Shown: positions 15,740 through 24,152 of the stretch, piece after piece
Position numbering within the stretch: the stretch's first letter is position 1
How the letters are laid out: each line of letters opens with the position of its first letter
NCBI RefSeq assembly: GCF_026339955.1
Contig: NZ_JAPEPW010000005.1
Span: forward strand, 186,001 to 250,000
Source: Streptomyces sp. NBC_01549
GTDB lineage: Bacteria; Actinomycetota; Actinomycetes; Streptomycetales; Streptomycetaceae
DNA: 64,000 nt
Direction of reading: 5' to 3'
Notes under the pieces: generated by a model
The model's database searches: none
What the model was told of the DNA's origin: nothing
Seen by the model: the letters and a program-made list of their open reading frames with translations, nothing else
Program-made: the position numbers and the translations under genes

Positions 15740-18472
15740 TCATACTGCCCCTCCTGCTGTGGGTGTTCGGGTTGTGAGGTCGGATTTCATGGTCTGGGCG
15801 GCGAGTTGGAGACCGGCGGCCTCGTTGTCGCTGGTCCAGGGGATGCTCAGGCGGCCGTCGGCGGCGCGGTGGGCGTCCAGGCGGTGGCGGGCGATCCAGT
15901 AGTAGACCGCGCCGGCGCGGACGCCGAGCCGGTCGGCGACCTGCTGGACGCTCAGTTCGCCGCGTGCGGTGGTGGTGTCGGGCAGTGGGTGACTGCCGGG
16001 GCCGGTGGGGCCGGAGTGTTTGGGCCGGTCCAGGTCGGCCCGCAACGCGGCCTCGACCTGGTCGTTCCAGGGGATGGCGATGCGGCCGCTGGGAGTGCGA
16101 TGTGCGGGCAGGCGTCCGATACGTACTTGGTAGCGCACGGCCGCGTCGAGGACTCCGAGGCGGGCTGCTGCTTCGGGAATGCTGATCTCGTCGGCTCGGG
16201 CGGCCTCGGCGGGCAGTGGGCGGCGCCCGGTGGGCATGAACTGCTCGGGGTGGGTGATCCAGTCCCGGCAGTCGGCTTCGACCTGGTCGTCCCAAGGGAT
16301 GCACCAGCGGCCCCCGACGTCCTTGCGCGCGGTCAGCCGTCCGCAGCGGATCCAGTAGTAGAGGGCGTGCTCGACCACGCCCAGGTGGGCGGCGCCCTGC
16401 TGGACGCTGACCTCGCCGGGCAAGGTCTGCGGCGGTGTCGTGGGGCGGGGGGTGAGGTGGCCGGAGGTGTCGATCTGGCGGCGGCAGTTGGCTTCGACCT
16501 GGTCATTCCACGGGATACACCAGCGGCCGCCGGAATCCTTGCGGGCGTCCAGGCGCCCGTGGGTGAGCCAGTAGTAGACGGCGTCCGCAGTGATGCCCAG
16601 GATCTGGGCTGCCTGATTCACGCAGATCTCCCCGTCCCGGAACGGGACCGGTGCCGGGATCTTGTAGGTGTAGCTGACCCACTTGACGGCCGCCACGTCA
16701 TAGGGGCGCCCGGTCCCGGTGGTCAGCTGGGCGGCGGCGAGCGCGGCGACGACCTGCTCGTCGCTGTGGTCCGGACGCAGGGTCGCGATCAACTCCCGCG
16801 CCGCCGCCGGGGTCCGCCGGATGTCGGCCGAGAGCCGGGGGCGGGTCAGGGCGAGTTCGTCGGTGGCGCCGGTGTGCCAGCGCACCCCGACCCGGGCGCG
16901 GGCCCGGTCGGTCTCGGGCAGCAGGGTCACATCCGAGATCAGTGTCCGCAGCAGGCGTTTGCGGTCGCGGTCCCTGGTGTCGGGGGCGTGCCACAGTCCG
17001 GGCAGGTCAGCGGCCAGGGCCTGCAGTGCGGAGCGGTCCGGCAGGGCCGGCTTGGCTTCGCGGGCGCTGTTCAGGGCCGCCTGGGCCTGGTCGAGTGCGG
17101 CGAGTCTGGCTTCCCAGCGGGCTTCCAGGGTGCGGGCGACCATGCGGTTCTCCGGATCGACGGCGGTGAACGTCCGCTCGGCGCGGTCCGCGTCGTACTG
17201 GGCTCGCTCCACCGCCAGCTCGGCGGCGCGGTGCGAGCGGGTGTGCCGGCCGGCGACCTCGTCGGCGGCGGCCAGGGCCAGCTCGATGTGCTCAGGGCTG
17301 AGGGTTTCCAGCAGTGCCGCCACCACGGCGTCGTCCACGATGTCGGCGCGGATCGAGCGGCAGGTCGCGGTGGCCTCGTGGTCGGCCCGGGACAGCGAGC
17401 ATTCGTAGGCAGCCCGGCCGCTCGAGTGGTAGCGGGTGGTCATCGGGCGTCCGCACGATCCGCAGAACATGATCCCCTGACACAGGGCCAGTCCCTCACG
17501 CGCCGGCCTGGCGCCGTCGCGGGTGCAGTTGGCCTTGAGCTTCGCCTCGGCCGCCACGTAGTCCGCCCAGGTCCAGTAGCCCTCGTGGTGGTCATGCAGG
17601 ACCACCGGCCACTGCTCGCGGGGTACCCGCGTCAGGCTGGTGCGCACGCTGCCGTCCGGCTGGACCCGGCGCCGGGTGGTGTTGCGGCCATAGACATACG
17701 TGCCCGCGTAACAAGGGTTGCTCAGTACCCCCAGTGCCCGGGCGTGGGTGAGCTTGCCCCACCGTAACTGGCCTGCCCACGCGCCGCCGTAGGCGCGGAG
17801 CGGGAAGCGTCGGTCGACGAATGCTGCGACGACCTGGTAGGCCGAGCCGCCGGCCGCGAACGCGGCGAAGACGTCGCGGATCGCGGCCTGCACCTCCATA
17901 TCCGGGTCGATCACGCAGTTGCCCTCGTCGTCGTAGACGTAGCCCACCGGCAGCGGGGACCGCAGGTCGCCGCGCTCGGCGGCGGCCCGCTTCGCGCCCT
18001 GCAGCCGGCTCGACAGGATGTGCAGCTCGGCCTCGCTCATCGATCCTTTGAGGCCGAGCAGGAGTCGGTCGTTGAAGTTGGTCAGGTCGTAGACCCCGTC
18101 GTCGTCGATCAGCAGTACGTCCGTCAGCCGCGCGAGTTCCAGCAGCCGGGCGAAGTCGGCCGAGGACCGCGCGAGACGCGAGACCTCCAGGCCGAAGATC
18201 GCTCCGACCTCGCCCAGACAGACCTTGGCGACCAGATCGCGAAAACCCTCCCGGACCTGCCCGAACTTCCCCGACAGGCCCAGGTCCGCGTCGATGACCA
18301 GCACATCCTCGCGGTCCCAGCCCAGCCGGACCGCCTCGTCGCCCAGCGCGTACTGCCGCAACGTGGACTCGGTGTTGTCGCGGACCTGGATCAACGTGCT
18401 CTGCCGCAGATAGACCGCCGCTGTCCTCAAGCGGTGGGACGCTGTGATCTTCGAGGTCCCGTTCACGATCAC
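15740..18472 (-). CDS. large serine recombinase with four tandem C-terminal HTH repeats
   Basis: A 910-residue site-specific recombinase. Residues 18-160 are the resolvase domain: YLRQST holds the catalytic Ser25, with LGLSGKF and FGLEVSRLARSSADF further on. Residues 175-290 are the recombinase domain (GVLSNPCYAGTYVYGR), residues 331-371 a zinc ribbon (CGSC, then two Cys) and residues 400-470 a coiled coil. Uniquely, residues 615-667, 687-739, 762-814 and 838-890 are four copies of a MerR/excisionase-like helix-turn-helix (AA.xLG...AVYYW...GRL.A, then G(R)..IPW..) spaced 72-76 residues apart. Ordinary large serine integrases stop after the coiled coil. The extra DNA-binding array may set site choice or replace a separate directionality factor. 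The stop is 17 bases from one crossover site. Confidence 0.88.
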   Translation of the reverse strand: MIVNGTSKITASHRLRTAAVYLRQSTLIQVRDNTESTLRQYALGDEAVRLGWDREDVLVIDADLGLSGKFGQVREGFRDLVAKVCLGEVGAIFGLEVSRLARSSADFARLLELARLTDVLLIDDDGVYDLTNFNDRLLLGLKGSMSEAELHILSSRLQGAKRAAAERGDLRSPLPVGYVYDDEGNCVIDPDMEVQAAIRDVFAAFAAGGSAYQVVAAFVDRRFPLRAYGGAWAGQLRWGKLTHARALGVLSNPCYAGTYVYGRNTTRRRVQPDGSVRTSLTRVPREQWPVVLHDHHEGYWTWADYVAAEAKLKANCTRDGARPAREGLALCQGIMFCGSCGRPMTTRYHSSGRAAYECSLSRADHEATATCRSIRADIVDDAVVAALLETLSPEHIELALAAADEVAGRHTRSHRAAELAVERAQYDADRAERTFTAVDPENRMVARTLEARWEARLAALDQAQAALNSAREAKPALPDRSALQALAADLPGLWHAPDTRDRDRKRLLRTLISDVTLLPETDRARARVGVRWHTGATDELALTRPRLSADIRRTPAAARELIATLRPDHSDEQVVAALAAAQLTTGTGRPYDVAAVKWVSYTYKIPAPVPFRDGEICVNQAAQILGITADAVYYWLTHGRLDARKDSGGRWCIPWNDQVEANCRRQIDTSGHLTPRPTTPPQTLPGEVSVQQGAAHLGVVEHALYYWIRCGRLTARKDVGGRWCIPWDDQVEADCRDWITHPEQFMPTGRRPLPAEAARADEISIPEAAARLGVLDAAVRYQVRIGRLPAHRTPSGRIAIPWNDQVEAALRADLDRPKHSGPTGPGSHPLPDTTTARGELSVQQVADRLGVRAGAVYYWIARHRLDAHRAADGRLSIPWTSDNEAAGLQLAAQTMKSDLTTRTPTAGGAV

Positions 18473-18605
18473 GGCTGCCTCCCAACGCGGACTCGACCAT
18501 GTTGGCCAGCACCATCACCATCTCCACGCGGCACTGCGGTGATGACGGCACGGCCCCTCGCTTCCGCCCGCCCCGGGGCTGATGCGCGACACAACTCTCG
18601 TCGCA

Positions 18606-18854
18606 TCAGGATCCGCCTCCGCTCGCGCCAGCACCACGGCTCACCAGGGCATCCACCAGCGCACGAAGAGCACTCAGCCCCTCGACCGCGAGCCGGTCCC
18701 CGCCCGGCTCCCCGCCGCGATCCGTCCACTCCTGCGGCAACGTCACACTCCGGCTTACGCCGTACGCGCAGACGAAGACCAGCGCGCCACTGCGCCGCTT
18801 GACGAACAGAATGTCCAACTGCTGGCCCGCCAGCGCGTGGAACGGGTGGGTCAC
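18606..18854 (-). CDS. DUF5372-like small protein of the serine-recombinase element
   Basis: Encodes VTHPFHALAGQQLDILFVKR, then SGALVFVCAYGVSRSVTLPQ and EWTDRG. This is the pattern of DUF5372 proteins, which are repeatedly found beside serine recombinases. No ATG is available. GTG 18854 is chosen; TTG at 18860 or 18869 is possible, and the frame beyond 18903 belongs to the interrupted maturase. About 82 residues. It lies 133 bases upstream of the recombinase on the same strand inside the element, so it is probably an accessory factor of recombination. The role is an inference from the neighbourhood. Confidence 0.6.
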   Translation of the reverse strand: MTHPFHALAGQQLDILFVKRRSGALVFVCAYGVSRSVTLPQEWTDRGGEPGGDRLAVEGLSALRALVDALVSRGAGASGGGS

Positions 18855-18902
18855 CGTCAAAGAACCCAAAGACTGCCTGGACGCTACGGCGCTATGCCGT
18901 GT

Positions 18903-18904
18903 CC
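18903..18904. other. crossover dinucleotide, other end of the element
   Basis: GG (CC on the plus strand) at the junction between the maturase codons for GIPT and element DNA. It pairs with the site at 15723-15724. Confidence 0.75.
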
Positions 18905-19293
18905 GTCGGAATCCCCAGTCGTCTGACCTTCCCCGACCCGCCCGGCTTGGGAATCTTCTTCTCCCGTACCGGAAGTGCCCGAAACGCACCCGTCTTGATC
19001 TGAGTACGCAGGTCGTTCAGGAACCCGGGAACCCCGATCCGCTCCTCAACGTCGGCGACCGTAAGGTCGTCCACGCCTGCGGTTCGCGCTCCCCGGTTGC
19101 CGGCCACCCGGTCGAACGCCACTACCAGCGTCGCCGGATCGTGCACGAGGTTGAACAAGTCGTCGAATCGGCGGCCCGGATCGGCCACCGCCCAACGGTG
19201 AAGTTTGGCCTGCATCTCCGATACCCGCTGACGCGGTCCCAGCGGGACCTCCTCCAGCGATGCACTGGTATTCACCTGTGCGTCTTTCGGCAT
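18904..19293 (-). pseudogene. ltrA: group II intron reverse transcriptase/maturase, N-terminal part
   Basis: Starts at ATG 19293 with MPKDAQVNTSASLEEVPLGP. It continues through FDRVAGNRGARTAGVDDLTV and FRALPVREKKIPKPGGSGKV to RRLGIPT, where the serine-recombinase element cuts in (the frame then adds DTA and stops). This is the RT0/fingers region of intron maturases. About 580 bases of intron leader separate it from the 5' exon. Confidence 0.85.
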
Positions 19294-19870
19294 TGCAGCC
19301 TCCTCCCCCCTCAAAACCGCTGCCGCCCTTCCCCATGTGCCGGGCTTTCCCCGGCTCGGAGTACTACGGCGGCTCCGCCCCACCCATCCCGTTCAGCAGT
19401 CGATGTGCCTATCCCGGCCCGCAAGCTGGATGCCCGCCAACCGGGAACTGCGGATGGGTGGTTCCCGTGTTCACTGTGATTCGCTTGGCGAAGTAGGAGC
19501 CCGGCTGTATCCCAGCGGCATCGCCATGAGTACGCCGCAGGCTTTCCTCATGGCCTCCTGGGCGCAAACAATAAGACGCCCTCAGAGTTCCGGCCGCGAA
19601 CGGCCGTGCGCACCGCACCCGGCCCATATCCACCAGATTTGAGCCGGTGACGAAGTTAGGACGTAACGGCGCCGGTTCCTCTCGTACTCCTCTCCACCAC
19701 GCTGACCGGACCCGCACCATCTGGCAGTACTGGCACGTCCCGACGTTGTCAGGGCTGCTCCCGCCCTCCCCGGCATCACCCGGATCAGGCTGCCCTCAGC
19801 TCCGCCCTCCTGCTGCGACAGGATCGGCGGCGAAGGTCTCACACCTCCGCTCGAATCGACAGCGCCTCAC

Positions 19871-19908
19871 GGCGCAAATTGCTCGTCCGTCAGATCTCCC
19901 CGCGCCAC
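19871..19908 (-). pseudogene. IS5-family transposase, 5' exon
   Basis: GTG 19908 starts VARGDLTDEQFA, the usual N-terminus of the IS5 transposase whose remainder lies at 13963-14535. A stop codon two codons upstream fixes the GTG as the start. The intron begins right after it. The outer end of this IS5 element must lie between here and the yedK start at 19973. Confidence 0.65.
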
Positions 19909-19972
19909 GAATCAAGATCATCTCACGCTCAAGATCCACTTTCGACACACGCCCTAGTGCAAGAGTGGCGGT

Positions 19973-20716
19973 ATGTGTGGTCGATACTCATCCACTCGCA
20001 GCCCGCAGGAACTGGCGCCGCTCTTCCAGGTGCCCGACGTCCCCGCGAAGGAGACGCTCGCGCCGAACTGGAACGTCGCCCCGACCAACGACGTGTGGGC
20101 CGTCCTCGAGCGCACACCCCGCGACGAAGAGGACTCCGGCAACGTGCAGCGGGAACTGCGGCCGCTGCGCTGGGGCCTGGTTCCGTCGTGGGCGAAGGAC
20201 GTGAAGATCGGCGCCCGGATGATCAACGCGCGGGTCGAGACGGTGCACGAAAAGCCCGCGTTCCGTCGCGCGTTCACCCGCCGCCGCTGTCTGCTGCCCG
20301 CCGACGGCTTCTACGAGTGGCAGCAGGCCAAGGACCCCGCCACCGGCAAGGTGCGCAAGCAGCCGTACTTCATCCATCCCGAGGATGACCAGGTGATGGC
20401 ACTCGCCGGGCTGTACGAGTACTGGCGCGACCCGGCCGTGAAGCAGGACGACGACCCGGCCGCCTGGCTGATGACCTGCACCATCATCACCACCGAGGCC
20501 ACCGATACGGCCGGCCGCGTCCACCCTCGCATGCCGCTCGCCCTCACCCCCGACCACTACGACGCCTGGCTCGACCCCGCCCACCAGAGCCCCGACGAGC
20601 TGCGGGCCCTGCTCGGCCAGCCGGCCGGCGGGCACCTGGACGTCCGCCCCGTCTCCACCGCCGTCAACAACGTCCGCAACAACGGAGCCCACCTCCTGGA
20701 CGAACTCACCCCCTGA
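19973..20716 (+). CDS. yedK: YedK/HMCES-type abasic-site crosslinking protein (copy 1)
   Basis: A 247-residue SOS-response-associated peptidase (SRAP). Cys2 (MCGRY) is the residue that forms a thiazolidine crosslink with abasic sites in single-stranded DNA once Met1 is removed. NWNVAPTNDVWAV, WGLVPSWAKD, MINARVETVHEKPAFR, LLPADGFYEWQ and the late VHPRMPLALTP provide the other conserved Asn, Glu and His blocks. The length is normal. It protects ssDNA gaps and fits with the error-prone polymerases nearby. A closely similar paralogue starts at 35032. The IS5 element ends within a few tens of bases upstream of the ATG, so the native promoter has probably been displaced. Confidence 0.95.
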   Translation: MCGRYSSTRSPQELAPLFQVPDVPAKETLAPNWNVAPTNDVWAVLERTPRDEEDSGNVQRELRPLRWGLVPSWAKDVKIGARMINARVETVHEKPAFRRAFTRRRCLLPADGFYEWQQAKDPATGKVRKQPYFIHPEDDQVMALAGLYEYWRDPAVKQDDDPAAWLMTCTIITTEATDTAGRVHPRMPLALTPDHYDAWLDPAHQSPDELRALLGQPAGGHLDVRPVSTAVNNVRNNGAHLLDELTP

Positions 20717-20796
20717 AGGTGCTCAGGTAACTCCTGCGGAGGCGACTTCTGCTCAGGAAGCGAGCACGTCGCACGCCGGTATGGCACCGTAGAGCC

Positions 20797-20839
20797 AGGC
20801 TGGCTCCGCCGCTTTCCCCCGTAGCGACGGAGCCAGCCT
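20797..20839. terminator. bidirectional hairpin between convergent genes
   Basis: AGGCTGGCTCCG (20797-20808) pairs perfectly with CGGAGCCAGCCT (20828-20839), a 12-bp stem with a 19-base loop. It lies between the ends of yedK copy 1 and the convergent DUF6207 gene. Confidence 0.8.
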
Positions 20840-21078
20840 CACTGCATTCCGGACTCCTCCGCGTCCATGGGCCCGGGAAGCGCTTGTCGGAGATCGGTGT
20901 ACAGGCGGATCCGTACGCCGGGCTGACCCGGATCCCGCGTCGCACGCTCGGCCGTCGCCGTCCCCCACGTCCGGGCGACGGCGTGCTGGAAAGCCATCAC
21001 AGTCGCTTCGTCGGCGCCCGCGACGTCGATGACGAGCAGGCCGGGTTCGGACAGGTGCACTTCTCGGATCGGGTCCAC
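20839..21078 (-). CDS. DUF6207-like small protein
   Basis: From GTG 21078 the product reads VDPIREVHLSEPGLLVIDVA, then FQHAVARTWGTATAERATRD and PGQPGVRIRLYTDLRQ. This is the pattern of the Streptomyces DUF6207 family of about 80-100 residues and unknown function. The frame is open further upstream to 21249, but that part is not family-like. A relative with the same PGQPGVR-R--DL signature is encoded at 52165-52632. The 3' end runs into the terminator stem. Confidence 0.6.
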   Translation of the reverse strand: MDPIREVHLSEPGLLVIDVAGADEATVMAFQHAVARTWGTATAERATRDPGQPGVRIRLYTDLRQALPGPMDAEESGMQ

Positions 21079-21175
21079 GTCTGTCAGTACGTGTTCGTGG
21101 GCGCCAGGGTTCTGTTCAGACTCCGGATTCACCTGACCGGGTGAGTTGTCAGTGGCGACGTCTACCGTCCCTTGC

Positions 21176-21535
21176 ATGACCAGTTTGCCGAACTCTCCTG
21201 AGGACGCATGGGTGTTGGAGGCCACCATCCGGACAGCGCCGGCCGCCAATCCTCAATGGCAGGAGCAACTCGACAGGCTCCGCGGAATCGCCTCGTATGA
21301 CCCCGAGACCCAGACGTGGCATGCCCGCCTCGGCGCGCTCGACCTGGCAGGCCTGCAACTGCTGCAGGCCCTCTTCGACACCGCGCGCGTCCACGGCACC
21401 GGGGTGCGCCTGACACCCGTGGCGGTCCCGGCGCACTGGGAGGGCCCGGCCTTCACGAGGGAGCCGGACGTGGATGCTGTGCTGGAAGCGCAGGCCGATC
21501 ACGGACGGCCGCTCGGTCAGCTGCCTCTTGTCTGA
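21176..21535 (+). CDS. hypothetical protein, 119 aa
   Basis: ATG 21176 (a GTG at 21146 is also in frame) gives MTSLPNSPEDAWVLEATIRT, then QWQEQLDRLRGIASYDPETQ and LDLAGLQLLQALFDTARVHG. The sequence is soluble and acidic, with a predicted helix/strand mix. I do not recognise a family. It is divergent from the DUF6207 gene and convergent with the AbiJ-like nuclease gene. The protein-like composition and codon use support it being real. Confidence 0.5.
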   Translation: MTSLPNSPEDAWVLEATIRTAPAANPQWQEQLDRLRGIASYDPETQTWHARLGALDLAGLQLLQALFDTARVHGTGVRLTPVAVPAHWEGPAFTREPDVDAVLEAQADHGRPLGQLPLV

Positions 21536-21604
21536 GCAGCCCTCGCGGGTATCGGTCGGACTGGCGCGCTGGCCTGTACCTAGCATCCTGCACCGACCCC
21601 GGCG

Positions 21605-23014
21605 TCAGTTGCTTACCTTGAAGCGGCGGAACATGTCCGGGAGAAAATGCCGCAGAAGGGTCTGGGCGGCATCGAGACGCTTGAGTTCGTCGTGCCCAAA
21701 GCGGAACACCTCGTACCCTCTGAGCTTGAGATCTCGGTCAGCGGCAACCATGTCCGCGTACTTGCCTGTATCCGGAGTGCGGCCGCGGTCGCGGGTGTAG
21801 TGCTGGGATCCGTCGACCTCCAGGACGACACGCTGTCCATGTGGCAGCAGCAGCAGGAAATCCATGCGGGAGCGCAGCAACGCCTCGGGGCCGCGCTCCT
21901 GAACGGTCCTGTGGTCCCAGTGCAGCCACACTTCGGGCAGGAGAGCGGGATCCTCCGGGGAGGGCCCGAGGATCTGGTGGTAGGCGATGAAGAGGTTCTT
22001 CTGGCCTTCCGAGTTGTCCGGCAGGCTCGTGAGGAGTCGTTGGTACAGGTCCCCTCTGGCCTCGGTGTCACTGCTGATCTCGCGGGTGTCCTGCCACCAG
22101 GCATGCAGATCACGCCAGCGCAGGCCCTCGATGGGGATCTCACGGTCATAGACGAGGGTGTCGTCCGGGTTGCCTCCGACGATCTCGATGTCGTTGTCCA
22201 CTGAGGACTGGAAGCGGATGTCCGGCTTGGTGAACGAGGCGAAGATGATGTTCTTCGGCCGCCGGTTGCCGGGCAGTCGGGTCGATACCACGGTGAACAC
22301 TGGATAGCCGCCATCGTTGCCGGTCACTCTCAACTCGACTCCAGCAGCCTGGAGATGACCGTTGATCGTACTGACGGTTTTCTCCTGGAGGTGCTCGTCA
22401 AGGAGGACATCCGCCGATACCAGGCCCTCGAGGAAGCGGGCGAGCCTGGCGTCCCCGGCTTCGAACGCCCCGAGGTTGTCGAAAAGGTCTTCCGTGGACC
22501 AGTCCCCGGGATTACGGAAGACATACCGCTCGATGCGGTCCCTCAGCGTCACCGGACGCACCCCGTTCAACAGCAGGCCCTCCAGCTCCGCGAAGGAGAG
22601 GCCCGAGTCCTCGGCTATCCAGAATCGTTCAAGTAGCCGCATGAAACGGTCGTGGTGCCGGGCCAACTCCGACAGGTCGAGGGCGCGCGCCAGTTCACGG
22701 CGGGCCTTCTTGGGTATCTCGGGCGGTGCGTCCTCTTCCCACAGCAGGTCCTCGAGCCGGTAGCGCCGCGACGGACTCACGTGGAGGTGGCTCTGTTCCA
22801 GGAGGCGTTGCGTGACCTGTGGCAGCTCGGCGTCGGGTACCTGGCTGAGACTCATCTCGATCCGCTCGCGCTTGCTGCCGGCGTCATCAGGGACCGGTGG
22901 CATCCCCAGCTGTTCGAAGGCCGGGTTCAGCTCCCGGTGCGTCAGGCTGCCAAGCCCCGAGACGACCTCGCCAACCAGTGCGCGCAGCGTTGAACGATCC
23001 CAGCTGTCGACCAT
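21605..23014 (-). CDS. AbiJ-like protein with a C-terminal PD-(D/E)XK nuclease domain
   Basis: From ATG 23014 (MVDSWDRSTLRALVGEVVSG) the protein has about 469 residues. The middle part (LRDRIERYVFRNPGDWSTED, LFDNLGAFEAGDARLARFLE) resembles the AbiJ N-terminal domain class of abortive-infection proteins. The C-terminus has a nuclease core: RMDFLLLLPHGQRVVLEVDG followed by SQHY, DMVAADRDLKLRGYEVFRFG. This is the D...E-x-D/G pattern with a downstream helix of the DUF559/Vsr-like PD-(D/E)XK fold. It probably cleaves nucleic acid when triggered by phage. It stands alone, 155 bases downstream of the polymerase operon on the same strand. An upstream ATG at 23074 is also in frame. The family call is by motif only. 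Confidence 0.65.
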   Translation of the reverse strand: MVDSWDRSTLRALVGEVVSGLGSLTHRELNPAFEQLGMPPVPDDAGSKRERIEMSLSQVPDAELPQVTQRLLEQSHLHVSPSRRYRLEDLLWEEDAPPEIPKKARRELARALDLSELARHHDRFMRLLERFWIAEDSGLSFAELEGLLLNGVRPVTLRDRIERYVFRNPGDWSTEDLFDNLGAFEAGDARLARFLEGLVSADVLLDEHLQEKTVSTINGHLQAAGVELRVTGNDGGYPVFTVVSTRLPGNRRPKNIIFASFTKPDIRFQSSVDNDIEIVGGNPDDTLVYDREIPIEGLRWRDLHAWWQDTREISSDTEARGDLYQRLLTSLPDNSEGQKNLFIAYHQILGPSPEDPALLPEVWLHWDHRTVQERGPEALLRSRMDFLLLLPHGQRVVLEVDGSQHYTRDRGRTPDTGKYADMVAADRDLKLRGYEVFRFGHDELKRLDAAQTLLRHFLPDMFRRFKVSN

Positions 23015-23169
23015 GGGTAGATGGTCGCAGAAACCAAGTGGATCCGGCATCGGCACCCAAGCAATGGGCCACATCGCGGGCGTCTGGGGTAGTTACGTCG
23101 CACGACGTCCACGCGCGTCCTCTGGGCGGCCACCTCCGTCCTGATGCCGGGCTGACGGGGGACGGGAGC

Positions 23170-24150
23170 TTATGGCGAGGGCGGCGGGGTAGAGCACCTG
23201 GCGGCCGTAGCGGACGCGGGCGCGATCGGCGACGGCTTCGATCGCGAGGGGTCGTCCGCCGAGTCGAGGGTGAGCTGCCGGGTGGCCCGGGCCGCGGGCC
23301 GAAGGGCGTCGGCGCGCAGCGCGATGCTGCGGACCCGGGCGCGCTGGAGGCCGAGGGAGTCGTAGACCGCGTAGGCGGCGCGGGCGAGGAGGACGGTGTG
23401 TTGGGTGGCTTCGGGCAGGGTCCGGCTGCGGCGGGTGGCACTCAGGTCGGCGTAGCGGATCGTGCAGGTCACGCCGGTGGCGATCTGGTCGGTGGCGCGG
23501 AGGCGGGCACCGAGGTCGTCGGCGAGGGCGAGCAGGATGCGTCGGTGGGCGGCCGGGTCGAGTTCGTCCCGGGGGAAGCGGTGTTCCGTGCTGAGGGTCG
23601 CCGGGGCCGGGGTGGGGTCGACGACCGTGGTGTCGTGGCCCTGGGCGTGCTCGTAGAGGGCGCGGCCGGCGCGGGCTCCGAGGAGGCGCTGCAGTGTGTG
23701 CTGAGGGACGTCGGCGACGTCGCCGACGGTGCGCAGGCCGTACTCGCCCAGCAACGCGGCGGTCTTCCCGCCTACGCCGGGCAGTTCCCGTACCGGACGG
23801 GGGCGAAGGAATGCCGCGATCGCCTCGGGGGAGTCGTCGATGACGGTGCGCCGCCCGAGCGGGGTGAGGGCGCACGCCATGGCGGCGAGCATCGGGGTTC
23901 CGGCCACGCCCGCCGAGCTGCGCACCCCGAAGTGGGCGAGCGTGCGGAGCTGGACGAGTTCGGTGATGCCGCGAGCGTCGCGCTGCCACCACCGGATCGC
24001 CCCGGTGAGGTCGAGGACAGCGCCGTCCTCGAGCATCTGCACGCGCGGCGTGAAGTCCTCCAGCAAGCGGCGCAACCGTTCCAGGAGTTCGGCGGAGGTG
24101 TCGGGCGGCAGGTCCAAAGAGAGGCGGAGGATGCTGCGGCCGCTCATCAT
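23170..24150 (-). CDS. Y-family polymerase-like protein (ImuB type)
   Basis: The start is ATG 24150 or 24147, two to five bases after the dnaE2 stop, so translation is coupled. The protein has about 326 residues. It lacks the usual N-terminal (V)D.(N/D)CFF palm motif of DinB and instead starts SGRSILRLSLDLPPDTSAEL. The thumb helix-hairpin-helix is clear (LPGVGGKTAALLGEYGLRTV, DVPQHTLQRLLG), and the little-finger region ends in a Pro/Ser-rich tail. Loss of palm acidic residues is typical of ImuB, which serves as the non-catalytic clamp adaptor for DnaE2/ImuC in mutagenic translesion synthesis. No imuA-like gene is seen. Confidence 0.75.
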   Translation of the reverse strand: MMSGRSILRLSLDLPPDTSAELLERLRRLLEDFTPRVQMLEDGAVLDLTGAIRWWQRDARGITELVQLRTLAHFGVRSSAGVAGTPMLAAMACALTPLGRRTVIDDSPEAIAAFLRPRPVRELPGVGGKTAALLGEYGLRTVGDVADVPQHTLQRLLGARAGRALYEHAQGHDTTVVDPTPAPATLSTEHRFPRDELDPAAHRRILLALADDLGARLRATDQIATGVTCTIRYADLSATRRSRTLPEATQHTVLLARAAYAVYDSLGLQRARVRSIALRADALRPAARATRQLTLDSADDPSRSKPSPIAPASATAARCSTPPPSP

Positions 24151-24152
24151 GA

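Larger units (their letters stand above)
15724..18903 (-). mobile_element. 3.18-kb serine-recombinase element inserted in the maturase gene
   Basis: The element separates codons for GIPT and VADR of the maturase. The left junction (minus-strand order) reads ATTCCGACGG then ACACGG. The right junction reads ATGCCCGTGG then TCGCTGAC. Crossing over at the shared GG gives ATTCCGACGGTCGCTGACCG, which restores the reading frame exactly. A 2-bp crossover without longer flanking identity is the hallmark of serine-integrase recombination. The element carries only two recognisable genes, a large serine recombinase and a DUF5372-like small gene. Confidence 0.85.
14536..19870 (-). mobile_element. group II intron inserted in the IS5 transposase gene, itself interrupted
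   Basis: Between the 5' exon (VARGDLTDEQFA, to about 19871) and the 3' exon (from about 14535) lie, on the minus strand: a 5' GTGAGG start, about 580 bases of structured leader, a maturase ORF split by a 3.18-kb insertion, a 34-nt domain V and a domain VI-like hairpin ending CTAC. Without the insertion the intron is about 2.15 kb, a normal size for an ORF-bearing bacterial group II intron. The exact splice sites are uncertain by a few bases because GCCGTG occurs at both edges. The encoded protein is broken, so mobility would require a maturase from elsewhere. Confidence 0.75.

Noticed and set aside
15731..17767. A 678-aa plus-strand open frame opposite the serine recombinase.
   Set aside because: It is the antisense shadow of a recognised 910-aa recombinase with catalytic motifs and a zinc ribbon. 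The shadow has none.
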